Assembly: GCA_032622095.1 (NCBI GenBank)
Contig: CP136065.1
Location: forward strand, 61,239,094 to 61,303,093
Source: Siphonodentalium dalli
Lineage: Eukaryota; Mollusca; Scaphopoda; Gadilida; Siphonodentaliidae
Reading direction: 5' to 3'
Length of the DNA: 64,000 bases
The notes below the pieces were generated by a model. It saw only the letters and a list, made by a program, of their open reading frames with translations. It searched no databases and was not told where the DNA came from. Position numbers and translations under genes: made by a program. Below are positions 21,240 to 33,061 of this stretch, piece after piece. Each line of letters opens with the position of its first letter. Within the stretch, counting starts at the first letter, position 1.

Positions 21240-22330
21240 TTGAGCTATTGCCATGGGTTGGCGTCCGTCATTCCGGTCGGCCGTCACAATTTCCTTTGGC
21301 TCACCCTACAGGCCGCATCCCTCATCCGATCATCACCAAACTTCATATAGATGTTCGGGGTGACATGTAGATGGGAGTCATCATATTTTTCTCCGAAATT
21401 CGTTTTTAAAAACATGGCAGCCATTTTTGGATATCATCGACACACCCTGCAGCCCGCATTTATTTGATAAATGTTTTTTTTAAATTGACAGGCATGTTTA
21501 GGATCACCTCCAGATGGCAGCTATCGAATGTTAGCGATTTTCGATGAAAAACATGGCCGTCAGCAGCCATCTTGAATTTTAATCTTTGCATGATTAAATC
21601 CATTGGCTCATCCTACAAACCACACCCCTCATCTGATCGCCACCAAACTAGATATGGGTCTCCGGTGTCACCTCTAGATGGAAGCGATCGATTATTTCCG
21701 AAATTCAATTTTTTTTTAAACATGGCCGCCAGCAGTCATCATGGTTTTACTCTGCATGAATAAATCATTCGGCACAACCTACGGTCCACATTCCTCATCC
21801 GATCATAACCAAACTTCATACGGATCTTCGGGTGACCTCTAAATGGGAGCGATCGATTTTTACCGCCAACAGCCATCTTGGATTTCAATTTTGAATCCAT
21901 CGACTCAGACCCAGTCCGCTTTTATTGTTTTGAATTTGCAGGCATATTTAGGATCACCTCTAGATGGGAGCCATCGAATTTGAAAACAAATCCGATAAAA
22001 ACCTGGCCGCCGGTTGCCATCTTGAATTTTGGTCTTCCCATGACTAAATCATTTGGCACACCCTACAGACCACATCCCTCATCCGATATCATCAAACTGT
22101 ATATGGATTTTCATGGTGACTTCTCGATATGAGCCATCCATCGATTATTTTTTTTTCGAAATTCGTAGAAAAATATGGCTGCCGGCGGCAATTTTTTATT
22201 TTACTCTTTGCATGACTAAATCCTTCGGCACACCTTACATGCCACATCGCTCATTCGATCATACCAAACTTCGCATGGTTCTTAGGGTGTCCTATATGAT
22301 GGAACCATCGGTTATTTCCGAAATTCGTTA
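21240..22330. repeat. Decayed tandem repeat, ~150-180 bp units
   Basis: About seven diverged units, each containing 'GGCACACCCTACAGACCACA', 'CTCATCCGATCATCACCAAAC', 'GATGGGAGCCATCGAT' and 'ACATGGCCGCC..GCCATCTTG'. Unit anchors are near 21298, 21450, 21605, 21769, 21905, 22055 and 22230. Frames of 60-126 codons here are repeat shadows. Confidence 0.8.
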
Positions 22331-23404
22331 TAATATTCGTTATACAGATTTTAAATTTGAAAACATCCACCCACATTTATTGGTGAAAGGTTTAAAAAGA
22401 AATAATTTCATCTGCACAATGCAAGACCTTTAATGTAACTTTTTGACTTTCCTTCTTCTTAATCATTCTTTTGCTCAGCAAAAATAAACCCTTCACTTTA
22501 AGGTGACCTACAGTGTCACTGACACTTTCATTTTTACACAATTAGAACACATCTCATCATAATGTGAGGGCCAACCGGTGTTGTTATAGCATAAATTGGT
22601 TATAAAGGATAATGATATTTTCCTAGGGCAACGCATAGTGCATGATCGGGTCCCAGAATAAAACAGTGTTTGTCACTTTAGGAGAAAGAAAATTAAATGT
22701 CTGGTTCGGGTACAAGCCGAAAAAATAGAGTCGGTACAGGTATAGGCTTAAAATTTGATTTTTGTTATGAATTTTTTATATTTTTTGACATATTCATACG
22801 ACTTTTCTTTCATGTGCGTATTTTACTCTGCAAGATTGGGTTAAACTAGCTCTGATTATTTTTGTATAAATTTTAATATAACACAATACTTTTACTTAAA
22901 ATCAACCGATTCTGAGATTCTTAGATGTGTTTTTTGTGTTTTATGAAATTTTTGGAGAAAAAATTAAATAGATTTTCTTGAAAATCATGAAAAATACTTT
23001 AGGGTAGGGGGTTTAAAATAGGGTCGGTAGGGAAACCCAAACCACAAGTATTTTTTTCTTTGGCCTTATATTGATAAATTTAATTATGTCCATACAATTT
23101 TGCCAAAATGTATTGAAGTGATAGATATTATGCTCTCGGAAAGAAAAAGGGCTCCTGTTTACATTTATCGTCATAATTATTAAATAATAATAAAGAACTG
23201 TAAATGCATTGTGGTCACTTCATTCCGTCGTTAAACGTATATGGAGTTCGTATATAAGTCTTTCGTGTAGTTATCGACTTATTTTTATTCGCAAGATGTG
23301 ACACAATCAGTGCAAATTATATGTCAAATTTGAGTCCTGAATATTGCGAGTCGCAATGGGACTACAAGATGTTTATTGCAATACATCTCAATGGGTATGG
23401 AGGG
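22331..23404. other. Non-coding stretch
   Basis: AT-rich sequence without supported gene or repeat structure. Confidence 0.4.
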
Positions 23405-24266
23405 TTATTAGGGTCACAATCCTAACTTCACATTTTAATTCTAACTTAACATTTTAATTCTTATATTTTAATTCTAACTTTACATTTTAATTATAACTTA
23501 ACATTTTAATTCTTATATTTTAAAGGTACTCAATCCGATAAAACTCCTCTCAATTACTATTTCAATGGCTTCGGGGGTCAAAAATATTTGATTCGAGTCG
23601 AGGAAGTCACCTATCAAAGCTCAGATTTGTTAGATATCGATTTTAGAAATTTATTATTTTTCATTATCGGGAATACTATCTGGCCCAGAACTCAAAATTG
23701 CGTTAAAATTACCACTTGATTTTAGAGTTATCCATCCTTGTCTTCTGTTTGAATAGATTTGGAGTACACATCCAGAGCAGATTACGGCGGTTTTTAGTAC
23801 TCATCTCGAGTTAATAAATTTAAAAAAAAATCAATATCTAATAACTCTGAGCTTTGTTTGATGGGTTCCTCGACTCGAATCAAATATTTTTTACCCCCAA
23901 AGCCAAAGAAATAGTAATATAGGACCCTCTGATCGGATTGTTGTTGTTGGAATCTGTTGAGATGGGAACCCTCTTTACGGATTGAGTACCTTTAATTATA
24001 TTTACATTATATTTACATTCTATTTACATTCTATTTACATTCTATTTACATTCTAACATAACATTTTAATTCTTATATTTTAATTCTAACTTAATAGTTT
24101 TATTTTAATATTTTAAATCTACTACAAAAAGTCTAATGTTGGAATTAAAATATTATATTTAAAAAGTTGAAATTGAAATGAGCATAAAAAGGATCTCAGA
24201 ATTGAAAGGCAAAAATTAAAACAAACATAAAACGGATTCTAGAAGTTGTAATTGTGACCCTAATAA
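23405..24266. mobile_element. TIR element with short tandem repeats (TTATTAGGGTCACAAT)
   Basis: Inverted ends TTATTAGGGTCACAAT. The interior is built from roughly 16-18 bp AT-rich units ('TTAACATTTTAATTCTAAC', 'TATTTACATTC') and contains a TTAA MITE (23524-23991). A left-truncated inverted copy with the MITE at the corresponding place is at 31241-32018. Confidence 0.65.
23524..23991. mobile_element. TTAA-targeting MITE (AGGTACTC family)
   Basis: Ends AGGTACTCAATCCGAT / ACGGATTGAGTACCT with TTAA at 23520-23523 and 23992-23995. 468 bp. Confidence 0.9.
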
Positions 24267-26046
24267 CGCGCCTGCACTTCTGTAACAATTATAACGAAAG
24301 GCGTCGCTGCGATCGAACAGCAGAACATGACAATCTGCGGGATGGGATGGAATATGGAATAGAATGACAATCTGCGGAACAGAATTTCAAATTGCGTGGA
24401 ACGGCCGATATCTCAAGGAATACAGCACGTAGAGGGCTAAGTTTGGTGTCTAACGAAAGGCACACATTCGTACTATCCACACATAGCCACTGACCGGACA
24501 GCAGAAGTTGCATTATTCGATCGACAATAGTGATGCGGACCGGACCGCTTTGGACCGGTCCGGTCCGCGGTCCAGGGGTGGACCGCGGTCCGGTCCGGAC
24601 CGGGTGTCACTGGACCGGACCGGACCGCTTTTTGCCGCCGGTCCGGTACTCTCCGGTCCGGTCCACTATTTTACTTCAGTTATTATAAACTATCGCAAAT
24701 AGTATTGCGTATTTGCCGTCATATCAATTATCAACGATGTATTGACGCATTCAAGCGGTTAATATCTATTAAACGTTTGATGCCACGAAAACAATGTATA
24801 GATGTACTTTGTACATGTCAATTTCCTTATAATGAAAGACAAGACAGTCACATTAATCCAATAGTAGTTGTACTTAGGTATTTAACTGTAATTGTCAGGA
24901 CTATACAATCAGCCACCACAATCTCCAAGACTCCAATATTAATGTAGTAGTCATATTAGTACGCATTTGTATAATTGTCATCAGTCTAGTTATTTCGTTT
25001 AAATTTCAATTTAATGAAAATAAGTATGATAAGAATAATGCATACGATCAGTTCAGTGCCATGTTAGATTGGTTATAACACATTCTGGCCCTATATAGCT
25101 ATACTAAAAGGTGACCCGACTTCGTCCGGGCTTTGACCTTGAATTGACCATTTTGAAGGCCAAGGTCAGGTGGGGTCAAACACCAACACCCCAAAAATGG
25201 TGGAAATCGGCCCAGCGGATACCGGGAAATCGGCCCAGCGGATACCGAGATACCCTATGCATCAAATTTCGTCCGTAAAAATCCGCCAGTTTAACTCGAT
25301 TTGATTTCCACTCAAGTATATAAACGCGCCTCATATACACACGCTCATTAATTATCAAGTTTCAACGTAAAGATAAATTTACATCGGTGCCCGAGATATC
25401 GCCAAGACGTCTGAAACAGTTAAATGCATCGGCCGGTTAAGCGTTAACGTGATCTAACGTTATGACCTAACGTTACGCATTGTTTTTATCCTGATGGAAG
25501 ATAGTACCACTTCTTCTTGATAATTGAGGCAGATAACTAAAACGGATACATACGCATTATATATCGTTGGAAAGAGGAAACACGAAAGATTCTCACAGTG
25601 TCATTATTATGACTGGCATTTTATTATTCGCGCTGTTTCGAATCGATTTGTAAGCACCGAACTCAAATGAAAGTCCCGTAACACAGCGTAAAAACAGATT
25701 TGACCTCGGCACGTGAAAAGTTGACCTCGGATCTGAAAATCAATAGGCCCATGTTCGTTCCCGGGTCGAATTACGTGTCCGTGCCAAGTTTGGTCGAAAT
25801 CGGTCCAGCCGTGTTCGAGTCCATCGCGAACACACACACACACAGATCTTCCAAAATATATAATAGACTAGAAGGTGACCCGACTTCGTCCGGGCTTTGA
25901 CCTTGAATTGACCATTTTGAAGGTCAAGGTCAGGTGGGGTCAAACACCAACACCCCAAAAATGGTGGAAATCGGCCCAGCGGATACCGGGAAATCGGCCC
26001 AGCGGATACCGAGATACCCTATGCATCAAATTTCGTCCGTAAAAAT

Positions 26047-26497
26047 CCGCCAGTTTAACCCGATTTGATTTCCACTCAAGTATATAAACGCGCCTCATAT
26101 ACACACGCTCATTAATTATCAAGTTTCAACGTAAAGATAAATTTACATCGGTGCCCGAGATATCGCCAAGACGTCTGAAACAGTTAAAAGCAATATCCGC
26201 CAGTTTAACCCGATTTGATTTCCACTCAAGTATATAAACGCGCCTCATATACACACGCTCATTAATTATCAAGTTTCAACGTAAAGATAAATTTACATCG
26301 GTGTCCGAGATATCGCCAAGACGTCTGAAACAGTTAAAAGCAATATCCGCCAGTTTAACCCGATTTGATTTCCACTCAAGTATATAAACGCGCCTCATAT
26401 ACACACGCTCATTAATTATCAAGTTTCAACGTAAAGATAAATTTACATCGGTGCCCGAGATATCGCCAAGACGTCTGAAACAGTTAAATGCATCGGC
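26047..26497. repeat. 150-bp tandem triplication
   Basis: The segment starting CCGCCAGTTTAACCCGATTT occurs at 26047, 26198 and 26348 (period 150-151 bp), nearly identical between copies. The corresponding place in unit 1 (25279) has a single copy. Confidence 0.9.
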
Positions 26498-27219
26498 CGG
26501 TTAAGCGTTAACGTGATCTAACGTTATGACCTCTAACGACGTCATAGAAGTTACGCATTGTTTTTATCCTGATGGAAGATAGTACCACTTCTTCTTGATA
26601 ATTGAGGCAGATAACTAAAACGGATACATACGCATTATATATCGTTGGAAAGAGGAAACACGAAAGATTCTCACAGTGTCATTATTATGACTGGCATTTT
26701 ATTATTCGCGCTGTTTCGAATCGATTTGTAAGCACCGAACTCAAATGAAAGTCCCGTAACACAGCGTAAAAACAGATTTGACCTCGGCACGTGAAAAGTT
26801 GACCTCGGATCTGAAAATCAATAGGCCCATGTTCGTTCCCGGGTCGAATTACGTGTCCGTACCAAGTTTGGTCGAAATCGGTCCAGCCGTGTTCGAGTCC
26901 ATCGCGAACACACACACACACAGATCTTCCAAAATATATAATAGACTAGAAGGTGACCCGAATTCGTCCGGGCTTTGACCTTGAATTGTCCATTTTGAAG
27001 GTCAAGGTCAAGTGGGGTCACGATTTGACCAGTCAAGGTCAAGTGGGGTCACGATTTGACCAGTCCAAATCCATCCGGTTTTACCCGATTTGACCTTGAA
27101 TTGATCATTTTGAAGGTCAAGGTCAGGTCGGGGTCACGATTTGACCCGTCCAAAACACCCAGTGGACAAAAGTAACCCCACGTATAAAATTTCGTCGAAA
27201 TCCCATCAAAATTGGCGAT

Positions 27220-27520
27220 TTGACCTTGAAGTTACCCGATTTCAAGGTCAAGGTCACGTCGCACGGGCAAATGAATATGCTTATGAGACTCGCCATAAGA
27301 AAGTACCCCCACATACCAAGTTTCATCGAAATCCCGTGATATTCGGGCGTTTGACCTTGAAATGACCCGATTTCAAGGTCAAGGTCACGTCGCACGGACA
27401 AATGAATATGCTTATGAGACTCGCCATAAGAAAGTACCCCCACATACCAAGTTTCATCGAAATCCCGTGATATTCGGGCGTTTGACCTTGAAATGACCCG
27501 ATTTCAAGGTCAAGGTGACG
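27220..27520. repeat. Tandem ~130-bp repeats rich in TCAAGGTCA
   Basis: Units with TTTGACCTTGAAATGACCCG followed by TTTCAAGGTCAAGGTCACG repeat with a period near 130 bp (27218, 27350, 27480). Each gives an inverted pair of TCAAGGTCA motifs and a tandem AGGTCAAGGTCA. Confidence 0.85.
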
Positions 27521-28056
27521 TCGCACGGACAAATTAATATGCCTATGTTCGTCCCCGGCCGAAAATACCCCCACATACGAAGTTTCATCGAAATCGGGTG
27601 GGACGTTTTCGAGTTCATCGCGAACACACACACACACAGACAGACAGACAGACAGACAGATCTTCCAAAATATATAATAGATATCTGTCCAATACATTTA
27701 ATTAGTGCATGTCGTATTACTAGAAATACTATTATCGTGCGTCGTTCCCAGTATAACCCACCAGAGACAGACAATGATGCATACAATCGGCAAACAATGT
27801 AAGTTTTAACATACATGGACTCATTGCAATGCACTGAACTCAGTAACCTTATGGTTTGTACTATACAGAGTAAAAACTTTGATAAAACAGAGAATTCATT
27901 AACATATAGCCTATTATAGGTGGACCGGACCGTTTTGGACCGGTCCAGGCATGTGTACCGGACCGGAATGGCCTGGACCGGACCGGACTGGACCGCCTTG
28001 GCAGTGGACCGGACCACACAAGGTGGTCCGGTCCGGTCCGCATCACTAATCGACAA

Positions 28057-28457
28057 CTGACCTAACATAAAATTGTCGAAATCAAGGCCGTAGAACAGCT
28101 GTAGAAATGTATTTTTACAGCGATAACGCTATGCCCACGAGCAAACTTGGTATTAAAATGAAGTTTATTTATCATCTAATTGCACAACAAAAATCTATTA
28201 CTTCGAACGAAGCTGCGATTTATGCACACATATTTTGAGACAGATTAAGCCACCCATGCGACGGTGCCACGAAACACGAAAAACTGCGTTCGACATCAAT
28301 GTTTAGAATTTAGATTTTTCGATTAATACGCTAGCAAACAACAAGTATTAGGCACCAAATGACGCAGTTTTTAGCTACAATATGGCTGTTTAATACGAAT
28401 ACTGTAATGGCGAACACGCAAACACGCGCCGATGAAAACAGCTAAAAATAGACTCGA
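28057..28457. other. Non-coding stretch
   Basis: No gene or repeat recognised between the hAT element and the next TIR element. Confidence 0.4.
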
Positions 28458-28952
28458 TGTTTACAATTATAGGATCGATTTCAGCTCATTTTCAATATAA
28501 TGTGGCGTATAGTATATCGAAATGTAGGATTAGACACAGGGAACATAATTTTGTCCAAATAGGTCCACTACGCAGTGAAATTGTTGTAGAAATTCGCTCC
28601 AAGAAAGAGCGCTACTTTTTCTCGTGAACAATAGAATGGCCGACTGAAGCCGTTTTGTCGTTCCAACTAAGCCTGTTTTTAGCAGCACTTCATCCACAAA
28701 ATACGAATATACACCATGTATCAGAAGACGTATCAAATGTGATTTTTTTAAGGGATTTGCGCTCTTCATTTGTTATAATTCGCACTTATTTTTTATTTCA
28801 GTTGTGACTAAAAGCCCAGATGCCGGTATCCGGTGATTACAAGCCAAGTTACAAAATAGATTAACTGGGTTGAACGCTTGAATATGTCAATGGTCAGACT
28901 GTTCGAAAGAATATTCAAACAAATAGTGTTTATAGACTTAAAATTGTATGTG

Positions 28953-29845
28953 TCCGCCGGTCATATGCGGTGGAGGTTCTCATATTATCTGCCGGTCATA
29001 CGCGGGGGAGGTTCTCATATGAATATATTATCTGCCGGTCATACGCAGGGGAGGTTCTCATATGAACATATTATCCGCCGTTCTTACGAGGTGGAGGTTT
29101 TCATATTATCCGCAGTCATCTGCAGGGGAGGTTCTCATATATCCTCCGGTCATACTGGGGAGGTTCTCATATAAAAACCGGTCATACGCGGTGGACGTTC
29201 ATATTATCCGCTGGTCATACGCGGTGGAGGTTCATATTATTCGCCGGTCATACGCGAGGGAGGTTCTCATATTATACGCCAGTCAAACACGGGTGAGGTT
29301 CTCATATGAGAACCTCCCCCGCGTATATATATGACTGGTGGAAAATGTGAGAACCTCCCTCGCGTATGACCGGCGGATAATATGAACCTCCACCGCGTAT
29401 GACAGTTGGATAATATGTTCATATGAGAATCTCCACCGTGTTCATATTATTCACCGGTCATACATGAGGGAGATTCTCATATGTGGGGGAGCTTATCATA
29501 TTATCCACCGGTCATACGCGGGGGAGCTTCTCATATGAGAACCTCACCCGCGTATGACCGGTGAATAATATAAACCTCCACCGCATATGACCAGCAGATA
29601 ATATATGTGCATATGAGAACCTCCCCTGTATTATCGGAGGATAATATGAGAACCTCCCCCCGCAGATGACCGCGGATAATATGAGAACCTCCACCACGTA
29701 TGACAGGCGGATAATATGTTCATATGAGAACCTCCCCTGCGTATGGCCGGCAGATAATATGTTCATATGAGAACCTCCCCCGCATATATGACCGGCAGAT
29801 AATATGAGAACCTCCACCGCGTAATGACCGGCGGACACATAAGTT
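28953..29845. repeat. Inverted minisatellite array
   Basis: About 30-45 bp units of the type CCGGTCATACGCGGGGGAG-GTTCTCATAT-ATTATC run forward at 28953-29310, reverse at 29310-29435, forward again at about 29435-29535 and reverse to 29845. The array is therefore a set of nested palindromes. Units vary in length and sequence. Confidence 0.9.
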
Positions 29846-29869
29846 TTTATAAGAAATGAACGGCGGTTT

Positions 29870-29985
29870 CAATATGGTCATGGGATTTTGACCGCGAGAA
29901 AAAAATCAGCAAACTGCATGAACCCCAGAGTTTGCTGAATTTGTATCGCGGTCAAAACCCATGACCACGTTGGATCTGCCGTTTA
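29870..29985. repeat. Hairpin, ~35-bp arms
   Basis: Arms with GGTCATGGGATTTTGACCGCG on the left and the matching CGCGGTCAAAACCCATGACC on the right, about 40 bp apart. Confidence 0.8.
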
Positions 29986-31024
29986 TTATTTATATTTATA
30001 TACTTAAATTCATTATCAACTAGGATTGTCTGTCTTTCAAACTATACTTATTCATTTTAAATGAACGCATGTAGTTCAGTTCGGACAGTTCGAATCCTCG
30101 CTTTTTAGAAATCCAAACATTGTGAGAATCCGTTGACGGAGAGCGGAAAAACGCAATTGTACAGTGAATTATACACATATATGACGAAATGTCTTGTTTT
30201 ACTTGTACTGATTATAGACCAAACAAATTGCTTGCCAAATCCGGACGTGCTGAATAGTCAAGCAGTCGTTCGTGTCCGACAATCCCCGGTGATTTCCGGG
30301 ATCAATATGTTCATAAACCTACATGTATGAACGACATCGAATTGACGGCACGTTACGTTCATATGTGTATGAACACATTGACTCAGGGGGCGTGTCTACA
30401 GTAACGCTATGGGGAAATCGGAAGCGATATTAGGTGTATGTAAATATAAGCTCTATAAACACTATTTGATTTGAATATTCTTTCGAACAGTCTCACCATT
30501 GACATATTCATGCGTTCAACCCAGTTAATCTATTTTGTAACTTGGCTTGTAATCGCCGGACACCGGCTTCCGGCATCTGGGCTTTTAGTCTGAAATAAAA
30601 AATAAGTGCGAATTATAACAAATGAAGAGCGCAAAGCCCTTAAAAAATCACATTGATACGTCTTCTGATACATGGTGTATATTCGTATTTTGTTGACGAA
30701 GTGCTGCTACGAACAGTCTCAGTTGGAACGATAAAACGGCTTCAGTCGGCCATTCTATTTATTACGAGAAAAAGTAGCGCTCTTTCTGAGTGTTGGACCC
30801 ATTTAGACAAAATTACATTCCCTGTGTCTAATCCTACATTTTGATATACTATACGCCACATTATATGGAATATATCAACTGAAATCGATCCTGTTATTGT
30901 AAACACACCTGATACAGACCAATGTTACTCTGTAGTAATACAAAACTATTAGTTAAAATTCCTCAGTGATAAAGGGTATGTGGCATGCCACGCCAGCCGT
31001 TGAGGCATGCCAATATCCCATAAT

Positions 31025-31215
31025 ATGTCAAATATAGCGAATTATCGAAATATGAAATACCACGAAAAAGCGAAATAGGAAAATACAGCGAAATTGCGGA
31101 ATAAAAAATGCATCGAAATGACGAAATAGCGCGAATTATGAAATAAGAAATTATTTTTATTAACTAAATAACGGAGATATTTGAAGAAGTGTTTTTGACG
31201 AAATAACGGGCATAT
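31025..31215. repeat. Degenerate CGAAAT(A) short repeat
   Basis: Repeated words 'GCGAAAT', 'CGAAATGACGAAATAGCG', 'GAAATAACGG' at irregular 8-14 bp spacing over about 190 bp. Reads as a low-complexity satellite. Confidence 0.7.
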
Positions 31216-31240
31216 TTGGAGAAGTTTTTTAAAGATCAAT

Positions 31241-32018
31241 TTTATGCTCATTTCAATTTCAACTTTTTAAATATAATATTTTAATTCCAACATTATACCT
31301 TTTTGTAGTAGATTTAAAATATTAAAAGAAAACTATTAAGTTAGAATTAAAATATAAGAATTAGAATGTACATAGAATGTAAATAGAATGTAAATAGAAT
31401 GTAAATAGAATGTAAATAGAATGTAAATAGAATGTAAATAGAATTAAAATATAAGAATTAAAATGTTAAGTTAGAATTAAAGGTACTCAATCCGAAAAGA
31501 GGGTCCCCATCTCAACAGATTCCAACAATCCGATCAGAGGGACCTATATTACTATTTCTTTGGCTTTGGGGGTAAAAAATATTTGATTCGAGTCGAGTCG
31601 AGATGAGTACTAATAATTGCCGTCAATTTCGTAACCTGCTCGAGACGTGTACACCAAAACACTATTCAAACAGACAAGGATGGATAACTCTAAAATCAAG
31701 TGGTAATAATAACGCAATTTTGACTGTTTTCTGGGCCAGAAAGTATTCCCGATAATGAAAAATAATATATTTCTAAAATCGATATCTAACAAATCTGAGC
31801 TTTGATGGGTGACTTCCTCGACTCGAATCAAATATTTTTGACCCCGAAGCCATTGAAATAGTAACTGAGAGGAGTTTTATCGGATTGAGTACCTTTAAAA
31901 TGTAAAGTTAGAATTAAAATATAAGAATTAAAATGTTAAGTTAGAATTAAAATTTTAAGTAAGAATTAAAATATTAAGTTAGAGTAAAAATGTGAAGTTA
32001 GGATTGTGACCCTAATAA
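31241..32018. mobile_element. Truncated inverted copy of the 23405-24266 element
   Basis: Reverse complement of 23405 to about 24190, ending ATTGTGACCCTAATAA at 32018. It keeps the AT-rich short repeats and a TTAA MITE at the corresponding position, so the MITE was present before the copies separated. Confidence 0.75.
31481..31894. mobile_element. TTAA-targeting MITE (AGGTACTC family)
   Basis: Ends AGGTACTCAATCCGA / TCGGATTGAGTACCT, TTAA at 31477-31480 and 31895-31898. 414 bp, with an internal deletion near 31595 where GAGTCGAG is joined to later sequence. Confidence 0.9.
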
Positions 32019-32081
32019 CCCTCCATAAATGGGAAGTTACTCAATGACAATGCATGGTAATCATATAAATAACATGAACAA

Positions 32082-32367
32082 TACAGTAATGCTCTAAGTA
32101 ATCGACTTCCTAACCACAGCAGAATTATGGGTAACTTTTCAGGATTTAGTCGAAATATGGCTTGTTGCCATTCGTCGGAAAGCTCTCCCCGAGAGCTTTC
32201 CGATGAATGGCAACAAGGTAAAACACATCTAAGAATCTCAGAGAGCTAGTTTTATCCCCGAGAGCTTTCCGATGAATGGCAACAAGCCATATTTCCGACT
32301 AAATCCTGAAAAGTTACCCATAATTCTGCTGTGGTTAAGAAGTCGATTATTTAGAGCATTACTGTAC
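32082..32367. mobile_element. Foldback element (ACAGTAATGCTCTAA ends)
   Basis: Inverted arms of about 120 bp (CAGAATTATGGGTAACTTTT, ATGGCTTGTTGCCATTC, GGAAAGCTCTC). The inner hairpin is duplicated with a short spacer. A shorter relative is at 60884-61022. Confidence 0.8.
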
Positions 32368-32519
32368 ATCGATATATAATTATTATATACGTAAGAAATT
32401 ATCGGTATATATTCTGGATTCCCCCACCAAGTTAAAGAAGTGTATATTGGAATTGTCTAGTATTAATTTGGATTTTGGAGGGATGAACAGGTAATATGTT
32501 CACATAATAAGTTCAACAA

Positions 32520-32740
32520 ACGACCCACTTATTATCAGAACATTTCCTATGGGATAACTACTCATAAATGGTGCTTTAGTATAGAAATGGTTAAACTTAT
32601 TATCGGAACATTTCCTATGGGATAACTATATACTCATCAATGATGCTTTAGTATAGAAAGGGTTACACTTGATATCTGAACATTTCCTTGGGGATAACTA
32701 TTCGCCAATGAGTATTTAGTATAGAAAGGGTTAAATCTAA
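32520..32740. repeat. Three ~75-bp tandem repeats
   Basis: Units contain GAACATTTCCTATGGGATAA and TTTAGTATAGAAAGGGTTA; three copies with a few differences. Confidence 0.8.
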
Positions 32741-33061
32741 ATATTTGAAGCTATTTTCAAATATTAAAAAATATATCCAAGTATTTAGAGTTCTCTCCAA
32801 ATGAATTATTTGGCGATATATCTACATGTAAATATATTAAGACATCTTCAGATAGTTGATGGCATCTCCAAATATTCGAAAATATCTCGTAATATTTTGG
32901 ACAATATATCTTGTAATATTTAGTTGGACCAAGTGGCAACGTGATTGTGGATATATGTGGGTTAATCGCGAATTAGGAATTCACCTTACTACAATAACAT
33001 ACGATGTCCTCGTGTTACCATACTTGTACATGTGTTAATGGATCGCCATAATGCCCATGTT

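Larger units (their letters stand above)
25103..27683. repeat. Head-to-tail array of a dispersed repeat inside the hAT
   Basis: Three units begin with AAGGTGACCCG(A)CTTCG at 25108, 25872 and 26950. The first two end in (CA)n-AGATCTTCCAAAATATATAATAG; the last ends in (CA)n(GACA)n then the same tail. Unit 2 carries three copies of a 150-bp segment. The retroposon-like tail (CA/GACA runs then an AT-rich end) is suggestive, but I cannot assign the family. Confidence 0.8.
24528..28048. mobile_element. hAT-type element, 8-bp TSD, no transposase
   Basis: Flanked by a perfect 8-bp direct repeat ATCGACAA (24520-24527, 28049-28056). TIR TAGTGATGCGGACCGGACC fits the hAT rule (start YARNG, 8-bp duplication). 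Both subterminal zones (24540-24670, 27920-28045) are dense in GGACCGGACC motifs in both orientations, as expected for transposase binding. The 3.5 kb interior has no hAT transposase frame; most of it is a nested tandem array (25103-27683). Confidence 0.9.
28458..30905. mobile_element. Long-TIR (~460 bp) element with minisatellite core
   Basis: 28458-28945 and 30445-30905 are inverted copies of one another with scattered differences (for example GTAGGATTAGACACAGGGAA on the left against its reverse complement on the right). Between them lies an inverted minisatellite (28953-29845) and a hairpin (29870-29985). No transposase frame. Resembles foldback-type elements. The target duplication could not be identified. 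Confidence 0.75.

Noticed and set aside
22053-22433. 126-codon frame over the decayed satellite
   Set aside because: Spans repeat units; the same words occur out of frame in neighbouring units.
27454-28068. 204-codon antisense frame
   Set aside because: Crosses from the nested repeat array through the hAT end and its target duplication, so it cannot be an ancestral gene.
28953-29845. CRISPR-like array
   Set aside because: Units vary in length, switch orientation, have no spacers and lie in an animal genome; this is a minisatellite.
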